DNA of 64,000 bases from Podospora pseudoanserina (taxonomy: Eukaryota; Ascomycota; Sordariomycetes; Sordariales; Podosporaceae): assembly GCF_035222485.1 (NCBI RefSeq), contig NC_085924.1, positions 4,650,001 to 4,714,000 of the forward strand. The letters run 5' to 3'. The notes below the pieces were generated by a model, which was given only the letters and a program-made list of their open reading frames with translations, had not been told where the DNA came from and did not search any database. The number at the start of each line of letters is the position of its first letter. Positions within the stretch are counted from its first letter, which is position 1. Below are positions 1 to 11,952 of this stretch, piece by piece. Made by a program: the position numbers and the translations under genes.

Positions 1-1213
1 AATTCGACCGTGCTGGTATCCTCGACGATGTCCGAGAAGCAGGATTCATCCCTGACGGAGTATCATGGCGAAGACTGGAAGGCGAGGACAAGAGTCGACT
101 CATCAAAATCACCAACCCGGCCCTCAAACCCGGGGATGACCCAGAATCAGCCGCCTTCAGACATCGCATGGTCTGCCTTCCGTTGCACAAACTGGGGAAA
201 ATATTGGAGACACATGTGAAGAGTCAAGGCACAGCTGAGATCAAGTATGGTCGGAAGGTTGTCGAGATTGGCGAGGATGCTGACAAAGGCAAGGCTTGGG
301 TCAAGGTTGAAAAGGCCGATGGAAGCACCGAGATACGCGAGGCAGATTACGTTGTTGGCTGTGATGGCGCGAATAGCATCATTCGGCGGAAATTGTTTGG
401 TGACTCGGTGTATCCAGGGTATACCTGGGACAAGCAGATTGTTGCGACAAACATCTATTATGATGGGTTCAAAGACGTTGACTTTGATGACAGTCAGTTC
501 TTTGTGCATCCTGAACATTGGTGAGTCATCAACTTTCTTGATATCGAGCGTTGCCGTCAACTGGTTCTGATATGACTCTAGGCACATGGTTGCAAGGATA
601 CAGCCTGATGGGCTTTACCGCGTAACTTATGGCGAGATCGGTGGACTCACCTATGACCAACTCAAGGAGAGACAACCAGCCAAATTTCAAGCAATCTTAC
701 CCGGCAATCCAACCCCTGAGAAATATCAGCTTGTCAACTTCAGTCCGTACAAAGTCCATCAGCGATGTGTTGACAGGATGAGAGTTGGACGCTTCTTGCT
801 TGCGGCTGACGCAGCCCATCTTTGCAATCCATTGTAAGTCATTATTCGGCCACAGGTCCTAGCAGAAGACCCGTTGCTGACTGCAAACCAGTGGAGGCAT
901 GGGTTTGACTGGAGGCATCGCAGATGTTGGCAGTTTGTATGACTCCCTTCGCGGCATTGACAACAAGAAGGCAGAGGACTCTATTCTCGACAAATACGAT
1001 GAAGTAAGACGGAGGATCTGGCACGAAGTCATTAATCCTATTTCTACGGAAAACATGCAACGTCTCTTCCAGTACCAAAACGCGAATGAGTTTGTCGACA
1101 AGGATCCGTTGTACAAGCTGGTGAGGGAGATGCAGAATCCCGACAAGAAGCTTGAGAGGGGCGGCCCTCCAAATGCAAGTGTCACTGTTTCCCAGCGGTT
1201 GTTGTGGTCATGA
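1..1213 (+). CDS. FAD-dependent aromatic-ring monooxygenase (PHBH fold), 3' part
   Basis: The frame is open from base 3, so the 5' end with the first GxGxxG dinucleotide motif lies outside the window. Three exons are supported: up to 520, 582-833 and 892-1213. The introns are 521-581 (GTGAGT..CTAG) and 834-891 (GTAAGT..CCAG). Splicing restores the two signature motifs of group A flavoprotein hydroxylases: the DG motif VGCDGANSIIRR before intron 1, and the FAD-binding GD motif (GRFLLAADAAHLCNPF, then GGMGLTGGI) exactly across intron 2. The family uses NAD(P)H and O2 to hydroxylate phenolic or similar substrates. The C-terminal thioredoxin-like domain of the longer phenol hydroxylases is absent; the protein ends soon after the FAD domain. 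The substrate cannot be deduced. The neighbours are a secreted glycosidase and, further on, a P450, with no sign of a backbone synthase for a secondary-metabolite cluster. Confidence 0.88.
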
Positions 1214-1746
1214 GTCGCTGACATGGTCGAAACAGCCCGGACTGCCACCACTGACGTACGACATGACACAACATTATGTTGCATAATCCCGTTGTTACTG
1301 TCGACTGAGACTTTCTCAGCCACTTACGAGTTGCTGGAATTGGGGTTTCAATGTCTTGAAAACTCCCCCGAAAGACCCGCTTCTGGAATGCAAATGCCTT
1401 TTAGCCGGACGGAGGGAATCCCAGAAAGCTGGTAAATACTAGCCACCGTTCTGGGAAGGTCGGAGGTTAAAGCTATGCCAAGTCTTGACGGCTGGTTGCA
1501 TAGCAATGGGTGAATCCTGATATGTAACTGTACCGGGTAACGTTGAGTGGAATGCGGGGAATATCAGAGACATCGTGACGATCTCAATCTCCATATCTGA
1601 ATGTAGGATCCCGATTTTACCTTCACGTGCATGTCAGGCATGGATGGGATGATGACATGACTTTTGATCTTTTGCTCCTCCGCTCATCTCTTCGGTGTTG
1701 ATCCCAAAACATCCCGAAGTGTCAGCTTGCGGCACAAACACCCACC
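1214..1746. other. Intergenic region between monooxygenase and GH2 gene
   Basis: About 530 bp without a convincing coding frame. It must hold the terminator of the monooxygenase and the promoter of the GH2 gene. No repeat or RNA gene is visible. Confidence 0.6.
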
Positions 1747-4434
1747 ATGCGCCTCCAACCGTTAACCATTGGCGTTTCTGCTGCCGCGAACTTGCATTCG
1801 GTCGCGGCCGACCCGTTGGTATTCCTGAATGGCCAGGTCACGGCCATCCCATCGTGGGACCTCCAGTCATCAGCAGAGATCGGTACAGACCTTGCGGCTC
1901 TGTCGAAAACAGGGGTCGACACCTCATCATGGCACCACATCACCACATCGAAGTGCACTCTAATGGGCTGCCTGATCAACGCCGGGGTTTACAGTGAGGA
2001 TGATCTGTTCTACTCAGAAAACATGAAGAGGGTGGATGACAGGCAGTTCTCAGTCCCATGGACGTACCGACAGGAATATTCGCTCGAACCTGGCCCTGGG
2101 AAGCACTTCTTCCTCAAGACGCATGGAATAACTTCACGAGCCGACATCTTCTTGAACGGAAAGCAAGTCGCGTCAAAAGATCAGCAAGCCGGTTCGTTTG
2201 CTGGCAAGAACTATGACATCACCAAGCTAGTCGCTAAACAGAATGCTCTTGCTATTCAGGTGCACCCTACAAGCTACTACCACGATTTTGCTCTTGGGTG
2301 GGTGGATTGGAACCCATGGCCGGCCGACAACGGGACCGGCGTGTGGAGAGACGTTGAAGTCAAGCAAACGGGACCTGTAGCGCTGGAGAGCTTGCGGATC
2401 ATCACAAAAGTTGGACCGACGGTTGAGAGACTAAAGGACCCAGCAACTGTCACGCTCAAGTCTCGTGCTGAGAATTTGGAGGACAAACCCCTGGTTGTGA
2501 CAGCTCATGGTTCCGTCTTTGCACCGTTTGGACGGAAGGCCGCCCCGATAACATGGAGCAAACAGCTCACCCTTCCACCACGATCCATCACCGACATCGT
2601 CCTCGAAACCACTGTGACCGACCCAGCCATATGGTGGCCAAAACAATGGGGCGATCAACCCCTCTACAGCGGAGCCCTCGCCATCACCGTCAACAACACC
2701 CTCTCCGACTCCATCACCCAACAATTCGGCCTCCGCAGCGTCACCTCCAAGCTCAACTCCCACCAAGACGTCACCTACATCGTCAACCACATCCCCTTCC
2801 AAGTCATTGGCGCAGGCTACACCCCCAACATCTTCCTCCAATTCGATCCCTCCAGATGGGAAGCCGAACTCCAGTACGTCCTCGACCTCGGCCTCAACAC
2901 CGTCCGCCTCGAAGGCAAAAACGAGCACCCCATCCTTTACGAAATCGCCAACCGCCTCGGGATATTCCTCATGCCAGGCTGGGAATGCTGCGACAAGTGG
3001 GAGTCCTGGTCCTACAACCACGACCTCTTCCTCAACCCACCACCAGTCTGGTCAAACGCCGATTACACCATCGCCAACAACTCGATGCTCCACGAAGCAG
3101 CCATGCTCCAAACCCACCCCTCCGTCCTGACCTACCTTATCGGATCAGACTATTGGCCTGACGCACGCGCCACACCCATCTACCTCAACGCCTTGAAACA
3201 CTACGACTGGCAGACTCCCATCATCGGGTCGGCTTCCAAAAGGGGGTACTCCCCCCTCACCGGCCCCTCGGGCATGAAAATGGAAGGACCCTACGACTGG
3301 GTCCCCCCGAACTACTGGTACGAGACCTCCCCTGCCCGCGCAGGCTCAGCTTTCGGTTTCGGGTCAGAACTCGGCGCCGGAGTGGGAACCCCCACCGTAT
3401 CCTCCCTAACGAAATTCCTCTCCCCTTCTGACCTTGACGACCTTTGGAAAAACCCGACGAAACCATTATATCACATGTCCCGTGAAGGATCAGAGTTCAC
3501 CACACGACAAATCTACCACTCTGCCCTTTCCGCCCGGTGGGGTAGTCCGACATCATTGGAGGATTATCTCATGAAATCGCAAATAATGGATTACGAGGCT
3601 ACAAGAGCGCAGTTTGAGGCTTTTGCGGTGAAATGGAGTGATAGGAACAGACCGGCAACGGGATTGATATATTGGATGCTGAATAATGCGTGGCCGTCGC
3701 TGCATTGGAATGTTTGGGATTATTACATGAAGCCGGGGGGGAGTTATTATGGTGCGAAAGCTGGGGCTAGGAGGGAGCATGTTGTTTATGATTATATCAC
3801 GAAGGAGGTTTGGATAGTTGATAGGACGGTTGATGATTTATATCGCGAGAGGGAGGTGGAGATACAGGTTGTGGGGTTGGATGGGGGGGTGAAGTTTGGG
3901 AGTTTGGTGAAGGTGGAGAGTTTGCCTAATGGGAGTGGGAGGGTGGCAGGGTTAGGCGGGGAAGGGGCGTTGGGTTATTTGACGGGGGGGGTGTTTTTAC
4001 GGCTGGTGCTCAGGGATGGGGATGGGAGGGTGCTGAGTCGGAATGTGTACTGGTTGAGTAAGGAGCTGGATCGGTTGGATTGGGGGGAGACGACTTGGTT
4101 TGTGACGCCGGTGGGGAGGTATGCGGATTACAAAGAGTTTAATACACTCAAGGAGGCGGAGGTGACAGTTGCGGTGGAGAGGAGGGGTGAGAAAGAGGTT
4201 GTGGTTAATTTGGAGAATCGGGCTAGTGTGCCGGCGTTTTTTGTTGGTTTGGAGTTGTTGGATGGGAATGGGAATGATGTTTTGCCGTTGACTTGGGAGG
4301 ATAATTATGTCACTTTGTGGCCGGGGGAGAAGATACGTTTGGTTGCCAAGTCGGTTGGTTCACGAGGGTGGCAGCCGGCGAGTGTTCGTGTGGGAGGCAA
4401 GAATGTCAAGGAGATGCTTGTCAGTGTATCTTAG
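1747..4434 (+). CDS. Exo-beta-D-glucosaminidase-like glycoside hydrolase family 2
   Basis: An intron-free frame of 895 residues, the usual length for GH2 exo-beta-D-glucosaminidases, which release glucosamine from the non-reducing end of chitosan oligomers. The start has a good context (caccATG). The N-terminus (about 20 residues, Ala-rich) could be a weak signal peptide. The order fits the family: a jelly-roll sugar-binding domain (about 30-220, with GVYSEDDLFYSENM near 80-93 and WVDWNPWPADNGTGVWRDVE near 186-205), an immunoglobulin-like domain (about 220-330), the TIM barrel (about 340-640), and C-terminal sandwich domains. In the barrel, D468 in IGSDYWPD and E541 in FGFGSELGAG sit where the family has its acid/base Asp and its nucleophile Glu. 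The upstream part of the barrel region (2560-3545) is strongly C-rich and the last 880 bp strongly G/T-rich (see findings). An exo-acting enzyme of chitosan turnover is the best reading; the exact substrate is inferred. Confidence 0.9.
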   Translation: MRLQPLTIGVSAAANLHSVAADPLVFLNGQVTAIPSWDLQSSAEIGTDLAALSKTGVDTSSWHHITTSKCTLMGCLINAGVYSEDDLFYSENMKRVDDRQFSVPWTYRQEYSLEPGPGKHFFLKTHGITSRADIFLNGKQVASKDQQAGSFAGKNYDITKLVAKQNALAIQVHPTSYYHDFALGWVDWNPWPADNGTGVWRDVEVKQTGPVALESLRIITKVGPTVERLKDPATVTLKSRAENLEDKPLVVTAHGSVFAPFGRKAAPITWSKQLTLPPRSITDIVLETTVTDPAIWWPKQWGDQPLYSGALAITVNNTLSDSITQQFGLRSVTSKLNSHQDVTYIVNHIPFQVIGAGYTPNIFLQFDPSRWEAELQYVLDLGLNTVRLEGKNEHPILYEIANRLGIFLMPGWECCDKWESWSYNHDLFLNPPPVWSNADYTIANNSMLHEAAMLQTHPSVLTYLIGSDYWPDARATPIYLNALKHYDWQTPIIGSASKRGYSPLTGPSGMKMEGPYDWVPPNYWYETSPARAGSAFGFGSELGAGVGTPTVSSLTKFLSPSDLDDLWKNPTKPLYHMSREGSEFTTRQIYHSALSARWGSPTSLEDYLMKSQIMDYEATRAQFEAFAVKWSDRNRPATGLIYWMLNNAWPSLHWNVWDYYMKPGGSYYGAKAGARREHVVYDYITKEVWIVDRTVDDLYREREVEIQVVGLDGGVKFGSLVKVESLPNGSGRVAGLGGEGALGYLTGGVFLRLVLRDGDGRVLSRNVYWLSKELDRLDWGETTWFVTPVGRYADYKEFNTLKEAEVTVAVERRGEKEVVVNLENRASVPAFFVGLELLDGNGNDVLPLTWEDNYVTLWPGEKIRLVAKSVGSRGWQPASVRVGGKNVKEMLVSVS

Positions 4435-4807
4435 TTTGTAGAACAAAAAAAGTGTTGCTCTGCAGAGATGACTGCCTAAACATGTGTGGCAGGATGATTG
4501 TGAGATCAATGTTGGTTTGTGGTGTGATCAAGCATAGGGGGTATGGGTGTGGTAGTGGGTCCACAGATGATTCAGGGTTTCAGGGGTCATGTTTGGGTGT
4601 TTTCCCCATTTTTATGTTTGGTTTCGGTTTTCGTGAGTCTAGCCATGTGGAAGTTTTTCTTGCCCTCCTTGTTGTTCATTGCAGACACCGGGACCCATAA
4701 ATGGGTTCACCACTGGATGTGGAGTTTTATTCATATCTTGTTCCCTTCAGTATCTTCGCTCCGCGTCACGTCAGAAGCTCTGCGCTGGTTCCTCAGGAGA
4801 CATTAAG
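4435..4807. other. Intergenic region
   Basis: GT-rich spacer after the GH2 stop. The first 250 bp continue the G/T-rich composition of the GH2 3' end. No gene recognised. Confidence 0.5.
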
Positions 4808-7172
4808 ATGCAAGTTCCAATTTCAATTCCTCCTTCTGCCACTTCCCCTCAACCCTCAAGTTCTTTCAGATCCCTCACACTCCAAACCAGAGATGATACT
4901 GGTGGGGACAAGCCTCTCTCCAAGCTCATACCGACTTTTGCAGTTGATGTCTCTGGGAGTACCTACCCGAATGGAGCTCTAGTTGCAAAGAAGAACGCCA
5001 TAATCAAGATCTCCGACCTTCTTGAGGATCAATGGTCATCCCCCATTCTCCCTTGGAACTATATTGCCCACCCTCCGTGTGATCGCAGGACCATCGGTAC
5101 ACTGAAGCACATGTATGGGACCAGACCGGCTGCCTTGTTTGAGGGCACAGAAAGTCTAAAGATACTACCGAATTCCCTGGTATGGTTTCTTATGACGGAT
5201 GGAGAGATTGGAAGGGATGAGCTACAGAAATTCACCAACCACTTTCGCGAAAATGGTCCACAGTATTGCTGCAGTAGTCATTGTCTTTGGACACAGACAC
5301 CGTCACTCGTCACCCTTCCATTGTAATGTCTCAGTCGGCATATCCGTTTATGGGATTGCGCCCACGACATCTTCTTGTTTCATGATATTCAGACCGGCAT
5401 CGTCTGAGTCTTCGAGGCCAAGGGTTATTTTTCGAGAGTTATTCCTAATGAGCGGCGGGTCACTCGACTGTGTAAAGATACGAAATGGGGGGATCTGATT
5501 GAAATCATGTATGATGACTTGGTCAAGGTCTCCATTCCCAAGCCAGAGTTACCGGACCGTCATGTCATCAAGCTTCGTGACGGCGAGACCATCAACATGG
5601 AGGATCTTTACAGTCACTCGCTGCCATCTGACGAAATTTTTGATTTTCTTGGCTCCGCCACTGCCCTTGACGCCATAATTATTACTTCCGAGACCGCAGG
5701 GGAGGGAGAGAGGCTTTCTGAAGCGCTCCGAACAGCCCTGGCGAAGGGAGTAGATTCTGCCCAAGCCGGCATCAATCTGAGCTCTGTTTACCTCAGGACC
5801 ATTTTCCAAGACGCATTCGATGCCAGCGGTGCTGATGCCCAGAAGCCCGATGCCCTGTGGCTTGCATTGAAGCAACATAAGTTCACCCAGACGATTGATA
5901 TTGAATCCATGAAGGCACATTTACGACAGGAACACCGAGACACTCGAGTGCGTGTCAAGGCTTGTTCGACTTCTGCGCAATCCGTCACCTTTCTGGAAAA
6001 AATGTCACAAAAGGGAAAGTGGCAAGAAAAACAGAGACACTGGCATGCTGAGGCCGCTTCTCTGAGGCCTACCAAGTCCGATGACTTTGATGAGTGTTCA
6101 ACTCCTTTTAGATATATCACATCGCCTCCCGAGAAAGGCGGAAAGTTAGCGAACGGGAAGTCGGCACGACGTGATCCATCCTCGCCGGCGACCGTCGGGA
6201 GGTCAGCATCATCCGTTACCTTGGATCATGAGTCACATTCAGGTGACGGGGATAGCTACGTCCATGTAAGGATGTAAGCACTCCGTCTTGGATGAGAAAT
6301 CCATTCTGTTGCGACCCAATTGGGACGACTTCCAGGTAGACGCGCAAGACCTTCACGACTGCTGCGTCTGTGGTGAGCAAAAATGTTTACAGATGTTTTT
6401 GCTTCGACCCCATAGAAGTTATGGTATGGATCACGAGCGTAGGGAGAGATTTGTGCCTTTCATTTTCCCCATCACTTGTTGCGATGGTTGTTTTGGCGTC
6501 TTGCACCAAACGGGCAAACTGCCGAACGGTGAGGATCCCCCTACCGAGGCTGTGCCAGACCTGACACAACTACCTGAAAGAAAATCAGCACGGAAGAGAT
6601 GGCTGGCTCCTTTGGAAAACGTGATTGACTTCAACACCCTGCGGGCCATATGGGGTACGCATGATGGTATAACAACGTGGTTGGATTACCCCCTCGAGAA
6701 CTTTATTCAGCTGATTCGACTTTGTTCACTCCACCCCGAGAACCAGGATCACCATAGACCTCAAATCCTGATCTGGGACAAGTTCTTGTACGAGCTAGCG
6801 GATAGACATTTGAAGCTATCTGCTGAGATCGGACATTATGAGAGCCTTCAGAGACTGAAAAACATCCTGCCCGATCCGTCTTCTCTTTCACACAAAAGTA
6901 TCAGGGCTCTGCAAGACCTACAAGGAACATATTTGGTGCCCCAAGAAAGTCTCGATTTGTTTACGAGCTGTTTCAACGGGCACTGCAATTTCTTCGAGGC
7001 AGTAGCATCTGGCAGGTTTGACTGGGCACTACTAATTTTTCTGTTTTCGCTGGTGGAGGACTTGGAATCCATACAGGATTCGGACTCTTTCGACCTGCAC
7101 GAATTTCTGTCTAGGATGAGGAACAGCATCGGGAGGCCGGAGCAAATAGCTCCAAAGACGCCCAAGTGTTGA
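4808..7172 (+). pseudogene. VWA-domain protein gene, broken by frameshifts and a stop
   Basis: A single protein can be followed across three frame segments. The first (from ATG 4808) carries a von Willebrand factor A MIDAS motif, AVDVSGST, and later LVWFLMTDGEI, the usual second metal-site strand. Near 5251 the frame must shift to continue as AAVVIVFGHR and FHCNVSVGISVYGIA. Near 5357 it shifts back to HDIFLFHDIQTGIV, followed directly by an in-frame TGA at 5405-5407. It then runs to 6277, with another shift around 6265-6290 (a short intron is an alternative there). The last segment (to 7172) has cysteine pairs (CCVCGEQKC, ITCCDGC) that could bind zinc. VWA proteins of this fungal type have no assigned function that I know. 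Either a decaying gene or one carrying several assembly indels; the in-frame TGA argues for real decay. Confidence 0.6.
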
Positions 7173-7385
7173 TTCAGCTGACGAAAGATTTAAAGGATTA
7201 GATGCCTAATGGCATTCAATTGGTACACAGATTGAAGGCAGACGGCCACAGGAGGTTTTGTTGATGAATAGGCAGTTAGCTTTTGCCATAGCGTTCTTAG
7301 TATGCTTATAGAAAACGCAACTTAGGTACCTAGTACCTAGGTAAATACCAGCTGTTTGTATTGCTAGTATACTGTCTTCACTATT

Positions 7386-9037
7386 TTAATGCCATGGTAC
7401 CTTACAACCTGATTCATTAGTTGTGGTCTTCCTGGCTTTGATGTAGCAAGGCCACGAGTGTTGGACAACCGTGAAAAAGGCTTGCCACTTCCACTCCTGC
7501 TCCGGATTTACCTGTGAGATGTCATAGTCCCTGACCAGTGTGGCCGCAATCTTGCTCATTTCAAGTCTTGCAATATTTTGTCCGGGGCAAGAGTTGTAGC
7601 CATAACCCCACTGTACACATCAGTCAGTCAGTTTTCCTAACAACATCACTAAAGGCTTTCACTCACAGGCATAAACCACTTGTCCAATTCTCCTGTATCC
7701 TCTGTCAACCACCTCTCTGGCTTGAACTCCCCGGCGTCCTTCCCCCATATCTCTTCCGACAAATGCATAACCCAAGAATTCACAGACAAAATCGACCCCT
7801 TCTCAAAGCGCCTCCCCCCGATCTCCAATCCCTCAGGTCCCACCACCCTAGGCAAGTTCATCGGCACAGGTGCAAACATCCTCAGCCCCTCCTTCAAACA
7901 AGCCTGCAGATAAACCAACCTCTTCGCCTGCCCCCAGCTAACCACCCTTTTCTCTCGTCCCCCTTCCTTCTCCTGCAGCTCGATCACCTCTTTCCTAGCC
8001 CTTTCCCAAGCCCCAGGAGTCCGTATCATGTAGTACACAAAACTCTGCAACGCGCAACTAACAGTCTCACTTGCCGCTCCCACCGTACTGACAGTAACAG
8101 CCTGTACATCCCTCCACTTTATCTTCTCAGGATGCTTTTCCATCGCCCTAAACCAATACTCCACACTATCAAACCTTGATTCGTCTCTCTTGTCCTGTAA
8201 ACGGGCTCTCATCGCTTTGATGGCTGTATCAAAGAGATGTCCATACGGTAGGATATTAAGCCAGGTGATAAACGGGTTCCCCAATAACGCGACGTGGATG
8301 TGATAAAAAAACGCCATGGCAGACGCGTACATTGACAGCCAGTATCCATTCGCAATCGCATTACCGACATCAGTCCCTGTCTCGAGGAAACCGAATTGAC
8401 TCGAAAAGAGGACCTCCCCCGCTACATCGAACGAAGTGAACGTAAAATACTTATCCAAACCCACCTCCCTCCCCGTCCTGGCAAAACCATCAAGATGGCC
8501 AAGAAGCAAAGAGATGACGTTGTCGAGCTGAGGCTCTGACCGCAGCACGTTGGTGAGGGCATACCCCGAAGCAAAAGCCTTGCTTTTCTCCATTTTCTTT
8601 TTTGGGTCGGTGATCGCCATGGGACTCTGGAAGCGATAGTCTGGAATGGCAGTCATGCGGTACCAGGGACCTTTCTTGAGCTGACTCCCGAGGATTTTCT
8701 TGATGGCTTCGGGATGGGAAACGGAGACTTCATTGTGGGCGAGGCGGACAAAGTGCCCGTGTTTGTTGTGGAGAGAGACGAGCTGAAGGTTTTGGTCACC
8801 TTTGAGGATGTGGTAGATGTGCCAGAGGCGGGAGATGGAGGCGAAGGGTGGGCCGGGGATGGAGGAGAGGGGGTGGAGGTGGCGGCGGTAGATGATGATG
8901 GAGGTGATGGTTGCTAAGAGTATCTGGATGGCCAGAGTCCAACTCATGGTCAGGCGTTTGTCTAGCAAGAGATCCATTTTCGTCTTAGGAGTAAAAGACA
9001 ATAGGAAGTCCTGAGGGTTTTGCGAAGACAGGAGCAT
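7386..9037 (-). CDS. Cytochrome P450 monooxygenase
   Basis: Two exons on the minus strand: 9037-7667 and 7610-7386, with an intron at 7611-7666 (GTGAGT..TACAG). Splicing puts the haem-binding loop WGYGYNSCPGQNIA intact at the start of exon 2, giving about 531 residues, a normal fungal P450 length. The N-terminus has a hydrophobic anchor (SWTLAIQILLATITSIIIY) followed by RR and a proline hinge (SIPGPP), so it should sit in the ER membrane. The I-helix (TVGAASETVSCAL), the K-helix ExxR (KEGLR) and FKPERWL are present. Met 22 and Met 31 are alternative starts nearer the anchor. The haem loop has Asn where many P450s have Arg, as in other fungal P450s of the pisatin-demethylase type. The substrate is unknown. 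The gene lies alone, convergent with the VWA remnant. Confidence 0.92.
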
Positions 9038-9583
9038 TTAAATGTCTCGATTCATGTCACAAATCTGGTTATCTCGCCAGTGATTAGGTTCCATCCCGCA
9101 CAGCCCAAATGCCTTGCATACTGTTTCATCAGACCACGTTTGACAAATCAGAAGTGTTGATATGATTCGGAGAATCGGAGTCTGTGGGTCTCTCGGCAGT
9201 GCATGATCATCGCTGAACATGCCTCAAAGGAGAGGTAACAGCGGCACTATGGGAATAATGCTGACTGTGCACACCGACATACAACTCACATGTCAGCCGA
9301 ATACTAGTAACGGACCAAATGCTGCGGGAAAGAAGACATTGATTCGAACCTCATCGAGACTGCCAGGGAGAGGTCATTATGACCAAGCAAGTTCAATGCA
9401 GAACCTGCTTACCCCGAGCCCCTGACTACCCTAGATCTGTGGTACAGAGCTATCAGTCTCTGCCGGAGACTCGTTCACCTTCCCCCATTTGTTTCCATCC
9501 TGCTTCTCCTTTAACCACTCATCCAATTTCCGGAATGCATACTCATCATGTTTCTTCTGCGAACGACGAAAAACCTCCTCATA
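9038..9583. other. Intergenic region upstream of the P450
   Basis: Contains the P450 promoter. No coding frame with recognisable sequence was seen. Confidence 0.5.
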
Positions 9584-11129
9584 CTATCCCGGCGTTTCGC
9601 ACGACTGTAATCTACGGCGCGCAGCCCCAAACCCATCGGGAGCGTTGAGGCCATCGAGGTGGTCAGGCGCGATTTTGAGCTTGACGTCGCGTGGGATTTG
9701 AGGGAAAATCACTTCGTCTCCGATTCGCTGCAGGAGCTGGGTGAACTCATCAAATGCGGGTCTCTCTTGTTTCTCGTGGTCATCCGTAATGTACACTTTC
9801 ATCAGCGGTGACATGGTAGAACATGCAGGATTTTTCTATGCCAGTGACTGGATCTCAAAGGGACTCGATGATGGTGAGGTCGCGGTAGGATGTGATGGTG
9901 GGAATGGGATGCCCCTCATCCGCTGTTGCGGTGCCATTGTTGGACTCCATGACTGTCTTGTCAATGGAAGACATGGTGGATTGATCTTCTTGAATGGAAC
10001 GTTCAGTTTTGTGATGTGGGAAATAGAGTCCAGAGACAAACGGACAGTGCTGTTGATGACGAGAGACGAGGTTGGTGCCCAAAACATGCAGTCGCACAGC
10101 CAAATAATTATTGGCTGGCTAAATCCCACTGTAACCTATGCCAACAGCGCAGAGAAGCCTTTTCGTGTCCAAGTCAAGAGCGATGTCACAGAATGGGGTC
10201 GACGTTGAAGACAGTCGACTGTATCTCCGAAGAGAATGCTACAATGAAGTATTCGCAAGCAATTCGACATCAACCCTCTCGTTTCCAACCCCTATATCGA
10301 CGTTCACAACCTGAAATCTACACCACATTCATCAAAGCTCCATCATCTTATCCAAATACTAGCGCGTCTGTAAAAACCAGTCGTGAAGACCCCTTTCAGC
10401 ATGGGCCTCGGCCTCATATTCCAACGAGTGCTGAAGATTCGTCCTGTTTATCCCCACACCCTCCACATTGGCTGAGTGAATCAAGTCCTTAAGCAGCTCA
10501 TCAAACTTTCTGTCCGACCTCTTATGGAAGCTCGTTACCTCCTTCTTCGACACAATAAGCACTCTCTAACAGCTCCGAGAAGTCTAATAGCCTGGTTTAA
10601 AGCCTGGTCATGCACAAATCCAATTTGTTTATCCAATTGTACTCTAGCAAAGTCCAATTCCTTGATGGTTTCGGCAAAGTTTAGTCGGCGTGCGAAGGCA
10701 TCCCAGAACTCGGCAAGCTGCATGGAATGGCTCCTCCTGCTGCTCCCAGAACCTCATCGCCTCTGCGTCCCACCGGGGATCATTCTCCACTTCCGCATAC
10801 CTCTGGACAGCCTCCACACACAATTCATCAAGCAGATGATCGTACTTTCCGACCGAGTCCTTTCCACGGCCGTACCTATTCTTTGGCCTCGGATTTCAAA
10901 TCGTCACCGTCCTCATGCTCATGATCGCTGCTAAGAAACATGAACCTATCCCCTCGATCACAATACCATGATACCACCGACCACGTAGGAAACAGGTAAG
11001 CTTGTATGCCTCCTTTATCGCGTCAGGATCGTCCATCCCCATGGCGGCTCGGATGGGGCGGAGGAGTTCGAGAAATGCCGAGTTGAAGAGGCCCTTGTCG
11101 CGGATGAAGTAGTTGTACTCGTTAAGTAC
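9584..11129 (-). pseudogene. Degenerate gene of an unnamed multi-copy family
   Basis: Reading the minus strand from 11129, protein-like segments appear in different frames. They are LELLRPIRAAMGMDDPDAIK with a following EAY (near 11.0 kb), DHLLDELCVEAVQRYAE then RWDAEAMRFWEQQ (near 10.8 kb), LAEFWDAFARRLNFAETIK (near 10.7 kb), RKFDELLKDLIHSANVEG (near 10.5 kb) and RPAFDEFTQLLQRIGDEV (near 9.75 kb). Frames change between them without plausible introns, so the gene is dead. The same two signatures (PIR..(M/I)D..(D/N)A..(E/Q)AY and LDEL) recur on the plus strand at 26.6-29.6 kb, which makes this a dispersed family. No function is known to me. The reading frame is cut at 11129 where an AT-rich tract begins, suggesting that an old insertion removed the N-terminus. 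Confidence 0.5.
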
Positions 11130-11866
11130 ATAAGTTAAGTTAAGTAAAGCCCATTTTTGGTTAAGCCAAATTAAGCGTTCCTATTAGTTTAACTTGTAAA
11201 TTCGGTAAGCTTTGCTATTTTTAACTTTTTATAAAAAGCCGTAATATACTAGATATAATATTAAAGTTATTACTATTAGATTTATAGTTAAAGGTACTGC
11301 GACTAATTATTTGGCTTTACCTAAAGTAAGGATTCTATATTTTAATATGTTAAATTACACTAATTAGTTCTTTTTCAAATAGCTTGTATTATACTTTTTT
11401 TTAAAATTATTCGAATTTGCTTTATCACTTACGTTTCCTTAGTAATACTCTACCGGTGGGTATACTGTAAAAGTGTGTGAAAAAAATGATCAAAATTAAA
11501 AGAGGCTGTCGAGCAAGCATCCCACTTAAAAAAAATGTGGGACCCATACCTTGGATATAGTAGGTGCTTGGCAAGCCAGTCAAGTAACAGGCGACTAGCT
11601 TGTGCTTGCTCACAGCAGCTAACATACGTCCTTATCTAATCCTTATCAAAGCTTTATCAAATTTGGACAGTTTTATCTTTTCTTTCTTTTTGCGTATTAT
11701 TTGGCCGTTATTACGTTCATTATTTTGTATATAATTTTTAATTTTACTGTATTATTGTTTATATTGCAAGCAAGTTTATTGCTGAATTTAATATTACTAA
11801 GTTCTATAGTAACTTTAATAACTATCGTTAATTAATATTTAAATGCCATTAGTAAATTAGAAGCAA
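11130..11866. repeat. AT-rich relic, probably RIP-eroded repeat
   Basis: Composition drops abruptly to long A/T runs with many TA steps at the end of the decayed gene and recovers only in a short piece (about 11.45-11.65 kb). No frame survives. The abrupt edges and AT bias resemble the RIP-eroded transposons in this window, but no terminal repeats were found, so its type stays open. Confidence 0.45.
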
Positions 11867-11868
11867 TA

Positions 11869-11911
11869 ACGTACATTATCAGCGAGTGACCCATATCAGC
11901 GAGTGACCCAC
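11869..11911. repeat. Left TIR of pogo copy 1
   Basis: 43 bp, identical in inverted orientation to 13689-13731. Within it the 17-bp unit TATCAGCGAGTGACCCA occurs twice head to tail, probably paired transposase-binding sites (inference). Confidence 0.95.
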
Positions 11912-11952
11912 CTCCCACCACACCCTAACAAACCATCCTCAATTATACCACA

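Noticed and set aside
2431-3161. Long frames on both strands within the GH2 gene
   Set aside because: Low-complexity products (His/Pro/Arg-rich or Val/Asp/Gly-rich) that reflect the C-rich skew of the gene.
1747-9037. Secondary-metabolite cluster (monooxygenase plus P450)
   Set aside because: No polyketide synthase, NRPS, terpene cyclase, transporter or pathway regulator is present, and the genes between are a glycosidase and a broken VWA gene.
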